Source: an uncultured Oscillospiraceae bacterium (lineage in GTDB: Bacteria; Bacillota; Clostridia; Oscillospirales; Acutalibacteraceae). Taken from it: a stretch of DNA of 8,207 nt. The position numbers were made by a program, and so were the translations under genes. Positions 1-5,497 of this stretch are shown one piece after another (within the stretch, counting starts at the first letter, position 1; every line of letters begins with the position of its first letter). The stretch is taken from positions 1 through 8,207 of the forward strand of contig CAJJPG010000086.1 in NCBI GenBank assembly GCA_905193585.1. The letters run 5' to 3'. The notes beneath the pieces are model-generated. The model searched no databases, was not told the DNA's origin, and was given only the letters and a program-made list of their open reading frames with translations.

Positions 1-2
1 AT

Positions 3-152
3 AAAAACGGCGTCTGCTTTCCGTCACGGCGGCTGATCGCCGAGGAATGCTGTATTGACAAAAAGACGGTGGGCGCAGCAATCCGAAGTCTTGAAAAAAC
101 AGGGCTGATAATTTTTCTTTATCACTCTAAAAGTATAGAAACAGCCGGCTGA
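3..152 (+). pseudogene. C-terminal fragment of a winged-helix/HTH protein, probably interrupted
   Basis: The frame is open from the window edge and stops with TGA at 150-152. The readable part (about residues 3-36 of the visible peptide) has the pattern NGVCFPSRRLIAEE...DKKTVGAAIRSLEKTGLI. This matches the HTH_36-like helix-turn-helix seen in replication-initiator and regulator proteins of Firmicute mobile elements: 'PS...LA', then 'TV..AI..LE..GLI'. After GLI the peptide turns into a short sequence without domain character (IFLYHSKSIETAG). At about the same point the DNA changes into the leader of a transposase remnant. I infer that the gene was truncated by that insertion. The start lies outside the window, so full length and function are unknown. 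A plain plasmid or phage replication protein is the likeliest parent. Confidence 0.5.
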
Positions 153-187
153 ATGTCGTATAATTAAGTTGCAAATAAACCAACGAA

Positions 188-427
188 ATGGGGTCGGCTG
201 TTATCTATCGTCAGGAAATAATACAGGACATAACACTTTTTACATCAGAACCGAAAGCAAGGTTTTATTCGGATTTGTCCGCACATCTGGATTTATCCGG
301 ATTCCCGGATAATATTTCCGCTGCGGGCCGCAAGAGCTTTTCGAACCGTGCAAAGCTCCGTGCGGCGGTAAATAAATCAATATCCCCCGACAGATTGCCA
401 AAAAGTATACAGTCTGTCGGGGGTTAA
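188..427 (+). pseudogene. Remnant of a DDE transposase N-terminus
   Basis: A 79-codon frame. Residues ~7-57 (YRQEIIQDITLF, then LDLSGFPDNISAAGRKSFSNRAKLRA) look like the N-terminus of IS1182/IS5-type DDE transposases, in which a 'LSGFPD..SS.GR..YSR.A.LRA' block precedes the catalytic core. After residue ~57, where the family continues into a 'FIVMKCEGF'-like segment, this frame runs into unrelated residues and ends inside the terminator of the next gene. No DDE catalytic residues survive. A TATAAT box (159-164) upstream may be the old transposase promoter, and near-matching inverted 9-mers (141-149 and 193-201) flank it. The missing 3' end suggests a deletion junction near 355-375. It cannot be active. 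Confidence 0.6.
384..423 (-). terminator. Intrinsic terminator of the araC-type gene
   Basis: A perfect 11-bp inverted repeat, CCCCCGACAGA at 384-394 and TCTGTCGGGGG at 413-423. It extends by a G-U and an A-T pair towards an 16-20 nt loop. It lies 6 bases past the stop codon of the minus-strand regulator. The minus-strand flank after the stem (ATATTGATTTATT) is only moderately T-rich, while the plus-strand flank (TTAATTTTATTTT) is more so, so it may stop transcription both ways. Confidence 0.7.
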
Positions 428-429
428 TT

Positions 430-1224
430 TTATTTTCTTATTCTGCCGGGTGTTACTCCGCGCTTTTTCTTAAAAACATTGCAAAAATAGTGCTCATCGG
501 TAAAATTCAGCATATCGGCAATTTGCTTTACCGTAAGTGAGGAATTTTGAAGTAATTTTTCAGCCGCAGCTATTTTTTGCTCAAGAATATAGTTATAAAC
601 TGTAGCCCCGTATTCCCGCTTAAAAAGTCTGCCGAGTTGTGAAACTGAAAAGCCGAATTTTTCGGCTACAAGCTCCGCGTTTATTTTTCTGTAAATATTG
701 CCGTCAATAAAGCTTTTAACATTTTCGGCAGTGCCCGTGTGTTTTTTTTCGGAATTTTCGGCTAAGCGCTGTATCATACGGTGAAAAATAATTGCGGAAT
801 AGCTGTTTATTTCGTTATCGGCAGGGTGCTTTGCAAGATAATCAAACAGCTCGTCAAATAAACCGCCTATATCGGTTTTCGGAAAATGTACCCGTTTGTC
901 AATTCCGTATATCTCCGTAAGCCTTTCGCAAAGCTCGCCTGATACATTCATCCATTTTTTCATCCACGGCTCCTTTTTATCGGAATAATAACGGTGCTCA
1001 AAACCGGCAGGAAGTATATACGCGTCCCCCTTTTCTATACGGTAGCTTTCACCTCCGCATATAACCGTTCCCGCACCCTTTTCAACATACTCTATAACAT
1101 AAAGCTCAGAACATTCGCGGTATATTTTATAGTCCACGTCGGGGCAGGTTATTCCGGCAAGAGTAAGTACGAACGGAAGCTTATCGCTCATATCCGACGG
1201 CGGTATTAAAAAGATTTTCTCCAT
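430..1224 (-). CDS. AraC/XylS-family transcriptional regulator
   Basis: A 264-aa one-component regulator that probably senses a sugar and activates the divergent glycoside hydrolase gene. Residues ~25-95 form an AraC-binding cupin (ELYVIEYVEKGAGTV, then GDAYILPAGFEHRYY and W..KWMNVSG). Residues ~168-264 form the two-HTH DNA-binding domain: helix pair one at ~181-203 (INAELVAEKFGFSVSQLGRLF), helix pair two at ~229-252, ending in the family signature YFCNVFKKKRGVTPGRIRK. No membrane segment is seen, so it is cytoplasmic. The frame could be read from a more upstream ATG at 1398, but that would overlap the hydrolase gene, add 58 residues without domain character and lie upstream of the promoter. 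The chosen start at 1224 has GAGGAT about 10 bases upstream and follows a consensus promoter. The ligand is inferred from context only. Confidence 0.92.
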   Translation of the reverse strand: MEKIFLIPPSDMSDKLPFVLTLAGITCPDVDYKIYRECSELYVIEYVEKGAGTVICGGESYRIEKGDAYILPAGFEHRYYSDKKEPWMKKWMNVSGELCERLTEIYGIDKRVHFPKTDIGGLFDELFDYLAKHPADNEINSYSAIIFHRMIQRLAENSEKKHTGTAENVKSFIDGNIYRKINAELVAEKFGFSVSQLGRLFKREYGATVYNYILEQKIAAAEKLLQNSSLTVKQIADMLNFTDEHYFCNVFKKKRGVTPGRIRK

Positions 1225-1241
1225 ATGCTTAAAATCCTCAC

Positions 1242-1255
1242 TTTTGTGCGCAAAA
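1242..1255. promoter_or_regulatory. Possible operator dyad in the araC leader
   Basis: TTTTG and CAAAA (1242-1246 and 1251-1255) form a small dyad around TGCG, lying between the regulator promoter and its start codon. Such a site could bind a regulator, but the half-sites are short and A/T-rich, so chance is a fair alternative. AraC proteins more often bind direct repeats. Confidence 0.2.
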
Positions 1256-1261
1256 TCCCTA

Positions 1262-1290
1262 TTTAAAAACGTCCTTCGCAATGATATTAT
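1262..1290 (+). promoter_or_regulatory. Weak candidate promoter of the glycoside hydrolase gene
   Basis: TATTAT at 1285-1290 has a poor -35 hexamer (TTTAAA, 1262-1267) 17 bases upstream. TACAAT at 1290-1295 is an alternative -10. A weak -35 is what one expects of a promoter that needs an activator such as the neighbouring AraC protein, but the assignment is tentative. Confidence 0.3.
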
Positions 1291-1314
1291 ACAATAAAGA
1301 AAACTTAATTTCAA
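1286..1314 (-). promoter_or_regulatory. Sigma-A promoter of the araC-type gene
   Basis: Read on the minus strand: TTGAAA (1309-1314), a 17-base spacer, TATAAT (1286-1291), with TG directly before the -10 box. Transcription would start near 1279, giving a leader of about 55 nt. The promoter overlaps the probable control region of the divergent hydrolase gene, the classic geometry for autoregulation and cross-control by an AraC protein. Confidence 0.75.
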
Positions 1315-1332
1315 GCAAAAGGAGCAAATATT

Positions 1333-3090
1333 ATGAGCACAAATATTATCCCGCGCCCCGAGCACCCACAGCCTATAATGAAAAGAGAAAACTGGCAAAA
1401 TCTCAACGGCGAATGGCTGTTTGAATTTGATTTCGGTGTTTCCGGTGAGGAAAGAGGGCTTTACAAGCCCGAAAAGGCAGGTGAATACTCCAAAAAAATA
1501 ACCGTACCGTTTTGCCCTGAAAGCGAGCTTTCGGGAATAAATTATAAGGATTTTATTCCGGCAGTATGGTACAAGCGCACAGTAAGCATTACAAAGGAGC
1601 AGCTTGAAAACCGCGTTTTACTGCATTTCGGCGCGGTAGATTATGCCTGCACCGTATATGTAAACGGCAATAAAGCCGGCTGTCACTTCGACGGGTACAG
1701 CTCATTTGTGTTTGATATTACCGATTTATTGAAGATCGGCGAAAATGACCTGACCGTCAACGCAAGGGATAATGTACGCAGCGGCAACCAGCCCAAGGGA
1801 AAACAGGCGGGACTGTTTTATTCAAGCGGCTGCGATTACACCCGCACAACAGGAATTTGGCAAACGGTATGGCTTGAATTTGTACCCTCAGGCTACATAA
1901 AAACCGCAAAATATTACCCCGATATTGAAAACGGCTCGTTTGATATTGAGCTTAACGTTACCCGCGGCGGCAGACTTACCGCCGATGCATTTTTTGAAGG
2001 CAGAGCGGTAGGCAGCGCTACAAAAGAGATTAAGGGCAGATATACAAGATTTACCCTACCCCTTGCAGAAAAGCATTTGTGGGATTTAGGCTGCGGAAAT
2101 CTTTACGACCTGAAATTCACGCTTGAAACTGACGGCGGCACCGATATTTTGTCAAGCTATGCGGGCTTGCGCGAGGTGCGGATTGACGGCTTTAAGGTGC
2201 TTATTAACGGCAAAAGCGTATTCCAGCGCACCGTTCTCGACCAAGGCTTTTACCCCGACGGAATTTACACCGCGCCAAACGATGAGGCTTTAAAGCGCGA
2301 TATTGAGCTGTCAATGCAATTAGGATTTAACGGCGCCAGGCTGCACGAAAAAATGTTTGAGCCGCGTTTTCTTTATCACTGCGATAAAGCCGGCTACCTT
2401 GTTTGGGGAGAGCACGCCAACTGGGGGTTGGATATTAACAGAGAAAGCTCACTTTTAAACTTCCTGCCCGAATGGAGCGAAACAGTCGAGCGCGATTTCA
2501 ACCACCCGGCAATAATCGGCTGGTGCCCGTTTAACGAAACCTGGGGTCAGACAAGTCAGGCGGCGCACCGAATATTAAGGGCTGTTTATGACGAAACAAA
2601 ACGCCTTGACCCCACGCGACCTGTTATCGACGTTTCGGGAGCATACCACGAAATAACCGATATTTACGACCAGCACGATTATGACCAAAACCCCGAAAGC
2701 TTCGGTAAATCCTATGCCGGCTATAACGGCGAGGAGGAAAGCTTTAATTTGTTCTTTAAGGATAAACAGGTATATATTCCGCAGCTGCCGTTCTTTTTAA
2801 GCGAATTCGGCGGAATTAAGTGGATTCTCGAAAGCAACCGCGGCAGCGCCGCCGATAACTCCTGGGGCTACGGTGACGCACCTGCAACCGAGGAGGAATT
2901 TTTCACCCGCTATGAGGGGCTGACCGCCGCTCTTTTAAATGCTCCCAATATTATGGGCTTTTGCTATACACAGCTTTACGATGTGGAGCAGGAGGTGAAC
3001 GGTCTTTACACATATGCGCGCGAAAAGAAATTTGCCGATTATTCAAGAATTATCGCCGCAAACCGTAAAAAAGCAGCTATTGAAGAATAG
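1333..3090 (+). CDS. Glycoside hydrolase family 2 enzyme (beta-galactosidase/glucuronidase-like)
   Basis: A 585-aa retaining glycosidase of clan GH-A. Residues ~10-185 are the N-terminal sugar-binding jelly roll (ENWQNLNGEWLFEFD, then VWYKRTV and VYVNGNKAGCHFDGYSSFVFDIT). Residues ~186-283 are the immunoglobulin-like sandwich, and ~284-585 the catalytic barrel. The acid/base is E402 in CPFNETWG and the nucleophile E491 in FLSEFGG. R336, H338 and H448 sit where the family places active-site residues. No signal peptide is seen, so it should act in the cytoplasm on an imported glycoside. Length is near that of beta-glucuronidase (~600) rather than LacZ (~1020). However, the Asn-x-Lys motif of glucuronidases is absent around 553-566 (VEQEVNGLYTYARE), so glucuronidase activity is doubtful. 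AAAGGAG (1318-1324) fixes the start. It is divergent from the AraC gene, probably its regulator. The exact substrate cannot be told from sequence. Confidence 0.92.
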   Translation: MSTNIIPRPEHPQPIMKRENWQNLNGEWLFEFDFGVSGEERGLYKPEKAGEYSKKITVPFCPESELSGINYKDFIPAVWYKRTVSITKEQLENRVLLHFGAVDYACTVYVNGNKAGCHFDGYSSFVFDITDLLKIGENDLTVNARDNVRSGNQPKGKQAGLFYSSGCDYTRTTGIWQTVWLEFVPSGYIKTAKYYPDIENGSFDIELNVTRGGRLTADAFFEGRAVGSATKEIKGRYTRFTLPLAEKHLWDLGCGNLYDLKFTLETDGGTDILSSYAGLREVRIDGFKVLINGKSVFQRTVLDQGFYPDGIYTAPNDEALKRDIELSMQLGFNGARLHEKMFEPRFLYHCDKAGYLVWGEHANWGLDINRESSLLNFLPEWSETVERDFNHPAIIGWCPFNETWGQTSQAAHRILRAVYDETKRLDPTRPVIDVSGAYHEITDIYDQHDYDQNPESFGKSYAGYNGEEESFNLFFKDKQVYIPQLPFFLSEFGGIKWILESNRGSAADNSWGYGDAPATEEEFFTRYEGLTAALLNAPNIMGFCYTQLYDVEQEVNGLYTYAREKKFADYSRIIAANRKKAAIEE

Positions 3091-3105
3091 CCGCACAGTA
3101 TAATT

Positions 3106-3145
3106 TATCCGCCCGCTGACAGAGCAGTCTGTCAGCGGGCGGATA
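3106..3145 (+). terminator. Strong hairpin after the hydrolase gene, probable terminator
   Basis: Arms 3106-3123 and 3128-3145 pair perfectly over 18 bp around a GCAG loop; the core is CCGCCCGCTGACAGA with its complement. It begins 16 bases past the hydrolase stop codon. The plus strand has no clear T-run after the stem (TGCTTATCC), so termination may be imperfect, or the hairpin may protect the mRNA 3' end. The inner GACAGA/TCTGTC pairs are shared with the hairpin at 384-423. Confidence 0.6.
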
Positions 3146-3301
3146 TGCTTATCCAGTCTTTCGGATATTCTCATGCGTTGACCTGCAGAGTAAATATCGA
3201 TTTTAATATTTTTTATTTATGTTGAATTTTTTTGAGCAAAATCTATTTACGCCTTTTGGGATATAACAATTCTTTAAATAGTCCATACAAAAAGCCTATT
3301 A

Positions 3302-4060
3302 TTATATGCATTGTTTTTCTAATTCTTCCTTATACCAATCTTCAAATTCAACATAACCGCGATTATTGTCTATTATTTTAGCCCATTCCATAATTCCGAA
3401 CAGAAAAAAGCTTGGGTCAACAGAAGTTTCTCCATAGTGTTTTCCGAAAAAATGAATTGCCAAATAACCTGAAACCGTTTTTTCGTCAAAATTCACATCA
3501 CCAACCCTATTTCCCCGTGCCATTCCTTTTCTTGCCTTGCCGCCGTTTTCTTTTATAGCGTCAGAAACGCAATTAAATATTTCAAAGCTGTATGTTATAT
3601 TAACGGGCAGTGCGTCAGTTGCAAATTCAGTTCCGTTTTTTATTGCATATACTTGGTGTTCTGTACCGTCATAAGTATAATATGTCGCACATCCGCCGTT
3701 TTCAATTATTCTATTTCTTATTATGTCGGCTGCCGTATGACCGTTGTTACATATTAAAGTATTTTCCATATTTACTACCTCGGTATTATTTCTTTCTTTT
3801 ATTTGCAGTGCCGCTAACAATTCAAAGAGTTTCTTTTTAGCTAAAGGATAGGATATATTCATACGATTTTGCAGTTCCTTAAGATTGCCCTCGCAAGCTA
3901 AAAATGTTTCCAAAAAATTCAGTTGTTCCTTATCAAGCAAATCGTACTTGCTTATCTCAAATTCGTTTTTTAATTCCAACCCGCATTTTTTGCATTTGAG
4001 AGAAGATATGTAAAGTTTTTCATTGCAGGCGGGGCATTTGGTTAAAATGCTATTGTTCAT
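3302..4060 (-). CDS. DUF2089-type zinc-ribbon/HTH protein with a long C-terminal extension
   Basis: 252 aa. Residues 1-30 form a zinc ribbon with two CxxC knuckles (C9/C12 and C23/C26). Residues ~36-86 match the DUF2089 pattern: 'FEISKYDLLDKEQLNFLETFL', then 'GNLKELQNRMNISYPLAKKKL', the second part being a helix-turn-helix. DUF2089 proteins are taken to be small DNA-binding regulators of about 90-140 residues. This one adds ~150 residues. Part 101-150 is unrecognised. Part 155-240 (AIKENGGKARKGMARGN, then VGD, YLAIHFFGKHYGETSVDPSFF, MEWAKIIDNNRGYVEFE) resembles conserved hypothetical proteins I believe occur alone in gut Firmicutes and phages, of unknown role. A fusion of regulator and effector or sensor is possible. 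AAGGAGG at 4069-4075 lies 8 bases before this ATG. The gene is visibly more AT-rich than the hydrolase pair, suggesting separate origin. No clear terminator follows it. Confidence 0.8.
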   Translation of the reverse strand: MNNSILTKCPACNEKLYISSLKCKKCGLELKNEFEISKYDLLDKEQLNFLETFLACEGNLKELQNRMNISYPLAKKKLFELLAALQIKERNNTEVVNMENTLICNNGHTAADIIRNRIIENGGCATYYTYDGTEHQVYAIKNGTEFATDALPVNITYSFEIFNCVSDAIKENGGKARKGMARGNRVGDVNFDEKTVSGYLAIHFFGKHYGETSVDPSFFLFGIMEWAKIIDNNRGYVEFEDWYKEELEKQCI

Positions 4061-4081
4061 TCATATTACCTCCTTGACTAT

Positions 4082-4109
4082 ATTATAGCATATTTTTTAT
4101 ATTTGTCAA
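4082..4109 (-). promoter_or_regulatory. Consensus sigma-A promoter with a near-absent leader
   Basis: Read on the minus strand: TTGACA (4104-4109), a 16-base spacer ending in TGC, then TATAAT (4082-4087). Both hexamers are perfect. Transcription should start near 4075, at the edge of the AAGGAGG site (4069-4075), leaving a leader of about 15 nt for the DUF2089-type gene. Confidence 0.8.
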
Positions 4110-4596
4110 TACTGGAATAAATAATTTTAATTCTTGTTATGTGAAATAGTAAATGCAATATTAAATTCATATAAAAGACTTATACTCTGAAAGTACAAAG
4201 CATATGCCTTTAAATAAATATTATATATGATCTACGTTTTTGCTCCCGAAAATAATCAAACTAAAACCTATGGGTAGGCTTTAGTTTTTTACTGCTTATA
4301 GGTTGGCGGTTTAAAGTACGATTTTCAGTTCACTTTTCGCCGCCCCTTTATTTAAGCTGACTGAGGGCAGGGGTAGGCTTTATTGTTTGAGGAGTAATCA
4401 TTTTCTTTGCCGTCCGGTTGCCGGAGCAGCAGAAATTCACAGCCATGTAAAGGGTAAAATGAACGGCTGCCGACATGCCTTGCTCTTTCTGCTATTATGC
4501 AAATATGGCGTGCAAGCCGTTTTCCGTCTTTCACGCCATTCATCTTTTTGCTTTTTTATACCGTATTTTGGACTTTACACATAATTTGAAGAAGAA
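4110..4596. other. Non-coding block with terminator-like and nested stems
   Basis: No convincing protein. Open frames of 60-65 codons exist on both strands (4352-4543 minus, 4387-4584 plus), but they overlap each other, lack ribosome sites and have no domain character. The left part (to ~4250) is plain AT-rich. From ~4290 the DNA is richer in G+C and contains paired stretches: 4428-4435 with 4486-4493 (AGCAGAAA/TTTCTGCT), enclosing 4440-4444 with 4465-4469 (CAGCC/GGCTG); 4413-4425 (TCCGG-TTG-CCGGA, approximate bounds); and 4505-4512 with 4532-4539 (ATGGCGTG/CACGCCAT). It could be a structured RNA or the end of a mobile element; I do not recognise it. Confidence 0.4.
4258..4290 (+). terminator. 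Terminator-like hairpin
   Basis: AAACTAAA (4258-4265) pairs with TTTAGTTT (4280-4287), and CCT (4267-4269) with AGG (4276-4278), around a 6-base loop with one A/C mismatch. TTT follows on the plus strand. On the minus strand the flank is GATTATTTT, so it could also end a minus-strand transcript coming from the structured block. No gene is seen immediately upstream on the plus strand. Confidence 0.45.
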
Positions 4597-4658
4597 GGGG
4601 GTGCGGACATATTCTTGGACTGTTTAAACAGCTAATCCAAGACTATGTCCGCACCCCC
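4597..4658. repeat. 62-bp near-perfect palindrome
   Basis: Arms 4597-4619 and 4636-4658 are complementary over 23 bp with one mismatch. They begin GGGGGTGCGGACATA and end with its complement. The 16-base centre contains the palindrome CTGTTTAAACAG (4620-4631). There is no T-run on either side, so a simple terminator is unlikely. It could be a miniature inverted-repeat element, abutted ends of a lost transposon, or a processed RNA hairpin. Confidence 0.75.
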
Positions 4659-4959
4659 GAACCAACACCTCTACGCCACCCATACTTTTTATTACTTAAA
4701 AAAGCCGCTTTCTGTTCCAAACAGAAGGTACAATAATTCCCTATGTGTCCTCTTGATTGGAAATCTTCTGCCGATTATTTGTTTTTCTTTTTATCCAACG
4801 GCGAATTTTTCTGATTTTTGTAAACATACACTTTTGATGATTTTTTGATGCTATTGATTTTTCTAAACAGGGTTAAAGTCAAATTTTGCGCCGCAGTAAA
4901 CAAGGAAATACAGCAAACAGAACTTATAATTACAAAAAAATTTTAAAAAATACTTCTGT
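4659..4959. other. AT-rich intergenic stretch, no gene supported
   Basis: One open frame (4645-4848, plus) starts inside the palindrome arm, has no ribosome site and has low-complexity composition, so I do not call it. The stretch contains one copy of a 33-bp repeat (4791-4823). A small dyad TTCTGTT/AACAGAA near 4709-4726 is followed on the minus strand by a T-run. A distant pair, AAACAGAA and TTCTGTTT (about 4914-4921 and 4954-4961), spans the end of the next gene. Confidence 0.4.
4791..4823 (-). repeat. 33-bp repeat, left copy (inverted relative to 8175-8207)
   Basis: Read on the minus strand it starts TTACAAAAATCAGAAAA and ends GGATAA. It agrees with the copy at 8175-8207 at 30 of 33 positions, the differences being one base before TTCGCCG and two bases after it. 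The two copies face each other across about 3.3 kb. Confidence 0.7.
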
Positions 4960-5304
4960 TTATAATTTGAGTTTTCTTGACTCCCAAAGAACATATTGAG
5001 GCGTGCCGGCAAATAAATACCCGTTTTCCTGCATCTCTATGAGAAACTCCTCAAATGTAAACGGTCTGTAACCGATGCCGCTCATTTCATCATATTTCAG
5101 TGCCTGTTTCTTGTTAGGGGCGGCATCAGACAGTTCCAAATAATCATAAGCATCTTCAGCTTCCTTCTCAGACGCATTATTGAAAGGAATAATTTTTTGA
5201 ATTTTCATAAATTCATCAAAAGTACGTTTGAAATCTTCTTGTGACCCTATGTCCTTACCTTCTGCAAATTTTTCAAATTTATCTGTCATACTTTTATTAT
5301 TCAT
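4960..5304 (-). CDS. Hypothetical protein, 114 aa
   Basis: I do not recognise a named family with confidence. It is soluble, acidic and largely helical, with no membrane segment or signal. Residues ~60-85 (NASEKEAEDAYDYLELSD, then APNKKQALKY) look like the lead-in to a tetratricopeptide-type protein in which ALEYA-like helices follow. Here the sequence instead ends after ~25 further residues (GIGYRPFTFEEFLIEM, then GTPQYVLWESRKLKL), so it may be a shortened or internally deleted relative. Its ribosome site is weak (AAGGACGGTG upstream of 5304). It has a good promoter and is divergent from the tail fibre gene. No intrinsic terminator with a GC stem follows, though the DNA just past the stop is T-rich on the minus strand. 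Confidence 0.6.
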   Translation of the reverse strand: MNNKSMTDKFEKFAEGKDIGSQEDFKRTFDEFMKIQKIIPFNNASEKEAEDAYDYLELSDAAPNKKQALKYDEMSGIGYRPFTFEEFLIEMQENGYLFAGTPQYVLWESRKLKL

Positions 5305-5332
5305 TAGCTTTCACCGTCCTTATTTTATGCTT

Positions 5333-5361
5333 AGTGTAGCATTGATTTTAGAAAATGTAAA
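5333..5361 (-). promoter_or_regulatory. Promoter of the 114-aa gene
   Basis: Read on the minus strand: TTTACA (5356-5361), a 17-base spacer ending in TGC, then TACACT (5333-5338). This is a good extended -10 promoter. Transcription would begin near 5326 and leave a leader of about 22 nt. Confidence 0.6.
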
Positions 5362-5388
5362 ATAAAGTTTTTTACATGGAATGTTTAC

Positions 5389-5418
5389 AAACAATGCTTG
5401 TTTTTCTTTCTATATAAT
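5389..5418 (+). promoter_or_regulatory. Candidate -10 box and overlapping dyad before the tail fibre gene
   Basis: A perfect TATAAT lies at 5413-5418, about 80 bases before the tail fibre start, but no good -35 hexamer is found 16-18 bases upstream. Instead, the dyad AAACAA-TGC-TTGTTT (5389-5403) occupies that place. This fits a promoter that is activator-dependent or repressed, but both parts are A/T-rich and could be chance. Confidence 0.35.
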
Positions 5419-5497
5419 GGTATCAAAACAATAAGCGGCACGAAAGGAGGAAATATTACGCTGTTTTGATATACATTAAATTAAGGAGAAAAAAGTA

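Noticed and set aside
994..1209. 71-codon plus-strand open frame inside the araC gene
   Set aside because: Antisense to a well-supported AraC domain, with no ribosome site and no domain character.
1225..1398. 58-residue N-terminal extension of the AraC protein
   Set aside because: It would overlap the hydrolase start, has no regulator-like sequence, and lies upstream of the consensus promoter at 1286-1314.
3610..3840. 76-codon plus-strand open frame
   Set aside because: Antisense shadow of the DUF2089-type gene, rich in aromatic and leucine residues as expected from AT-rich antisense.
4352..4584. Two overlapping short frames on opposite strands in the structured block
   Set aside because: Mutually overlapping, without ribosome sites or recognisable sequence; stems explain the region better.
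4645..4848. 67-codon plus-strand open frame
   Set aside because: Starts within the arm of the palindrome, lacks a ribosome site, and its end is simply the 33-bp repeat read in translation.
5443..5475. Strong AAAGGAGG at 5443-5450 as a ribosome site for a leader peptide
   Set aside because: No ATG, GTG or TTG at proper distance; an ATT would give only four codons. The AAGGAG at 5483-5488 serves the real start.
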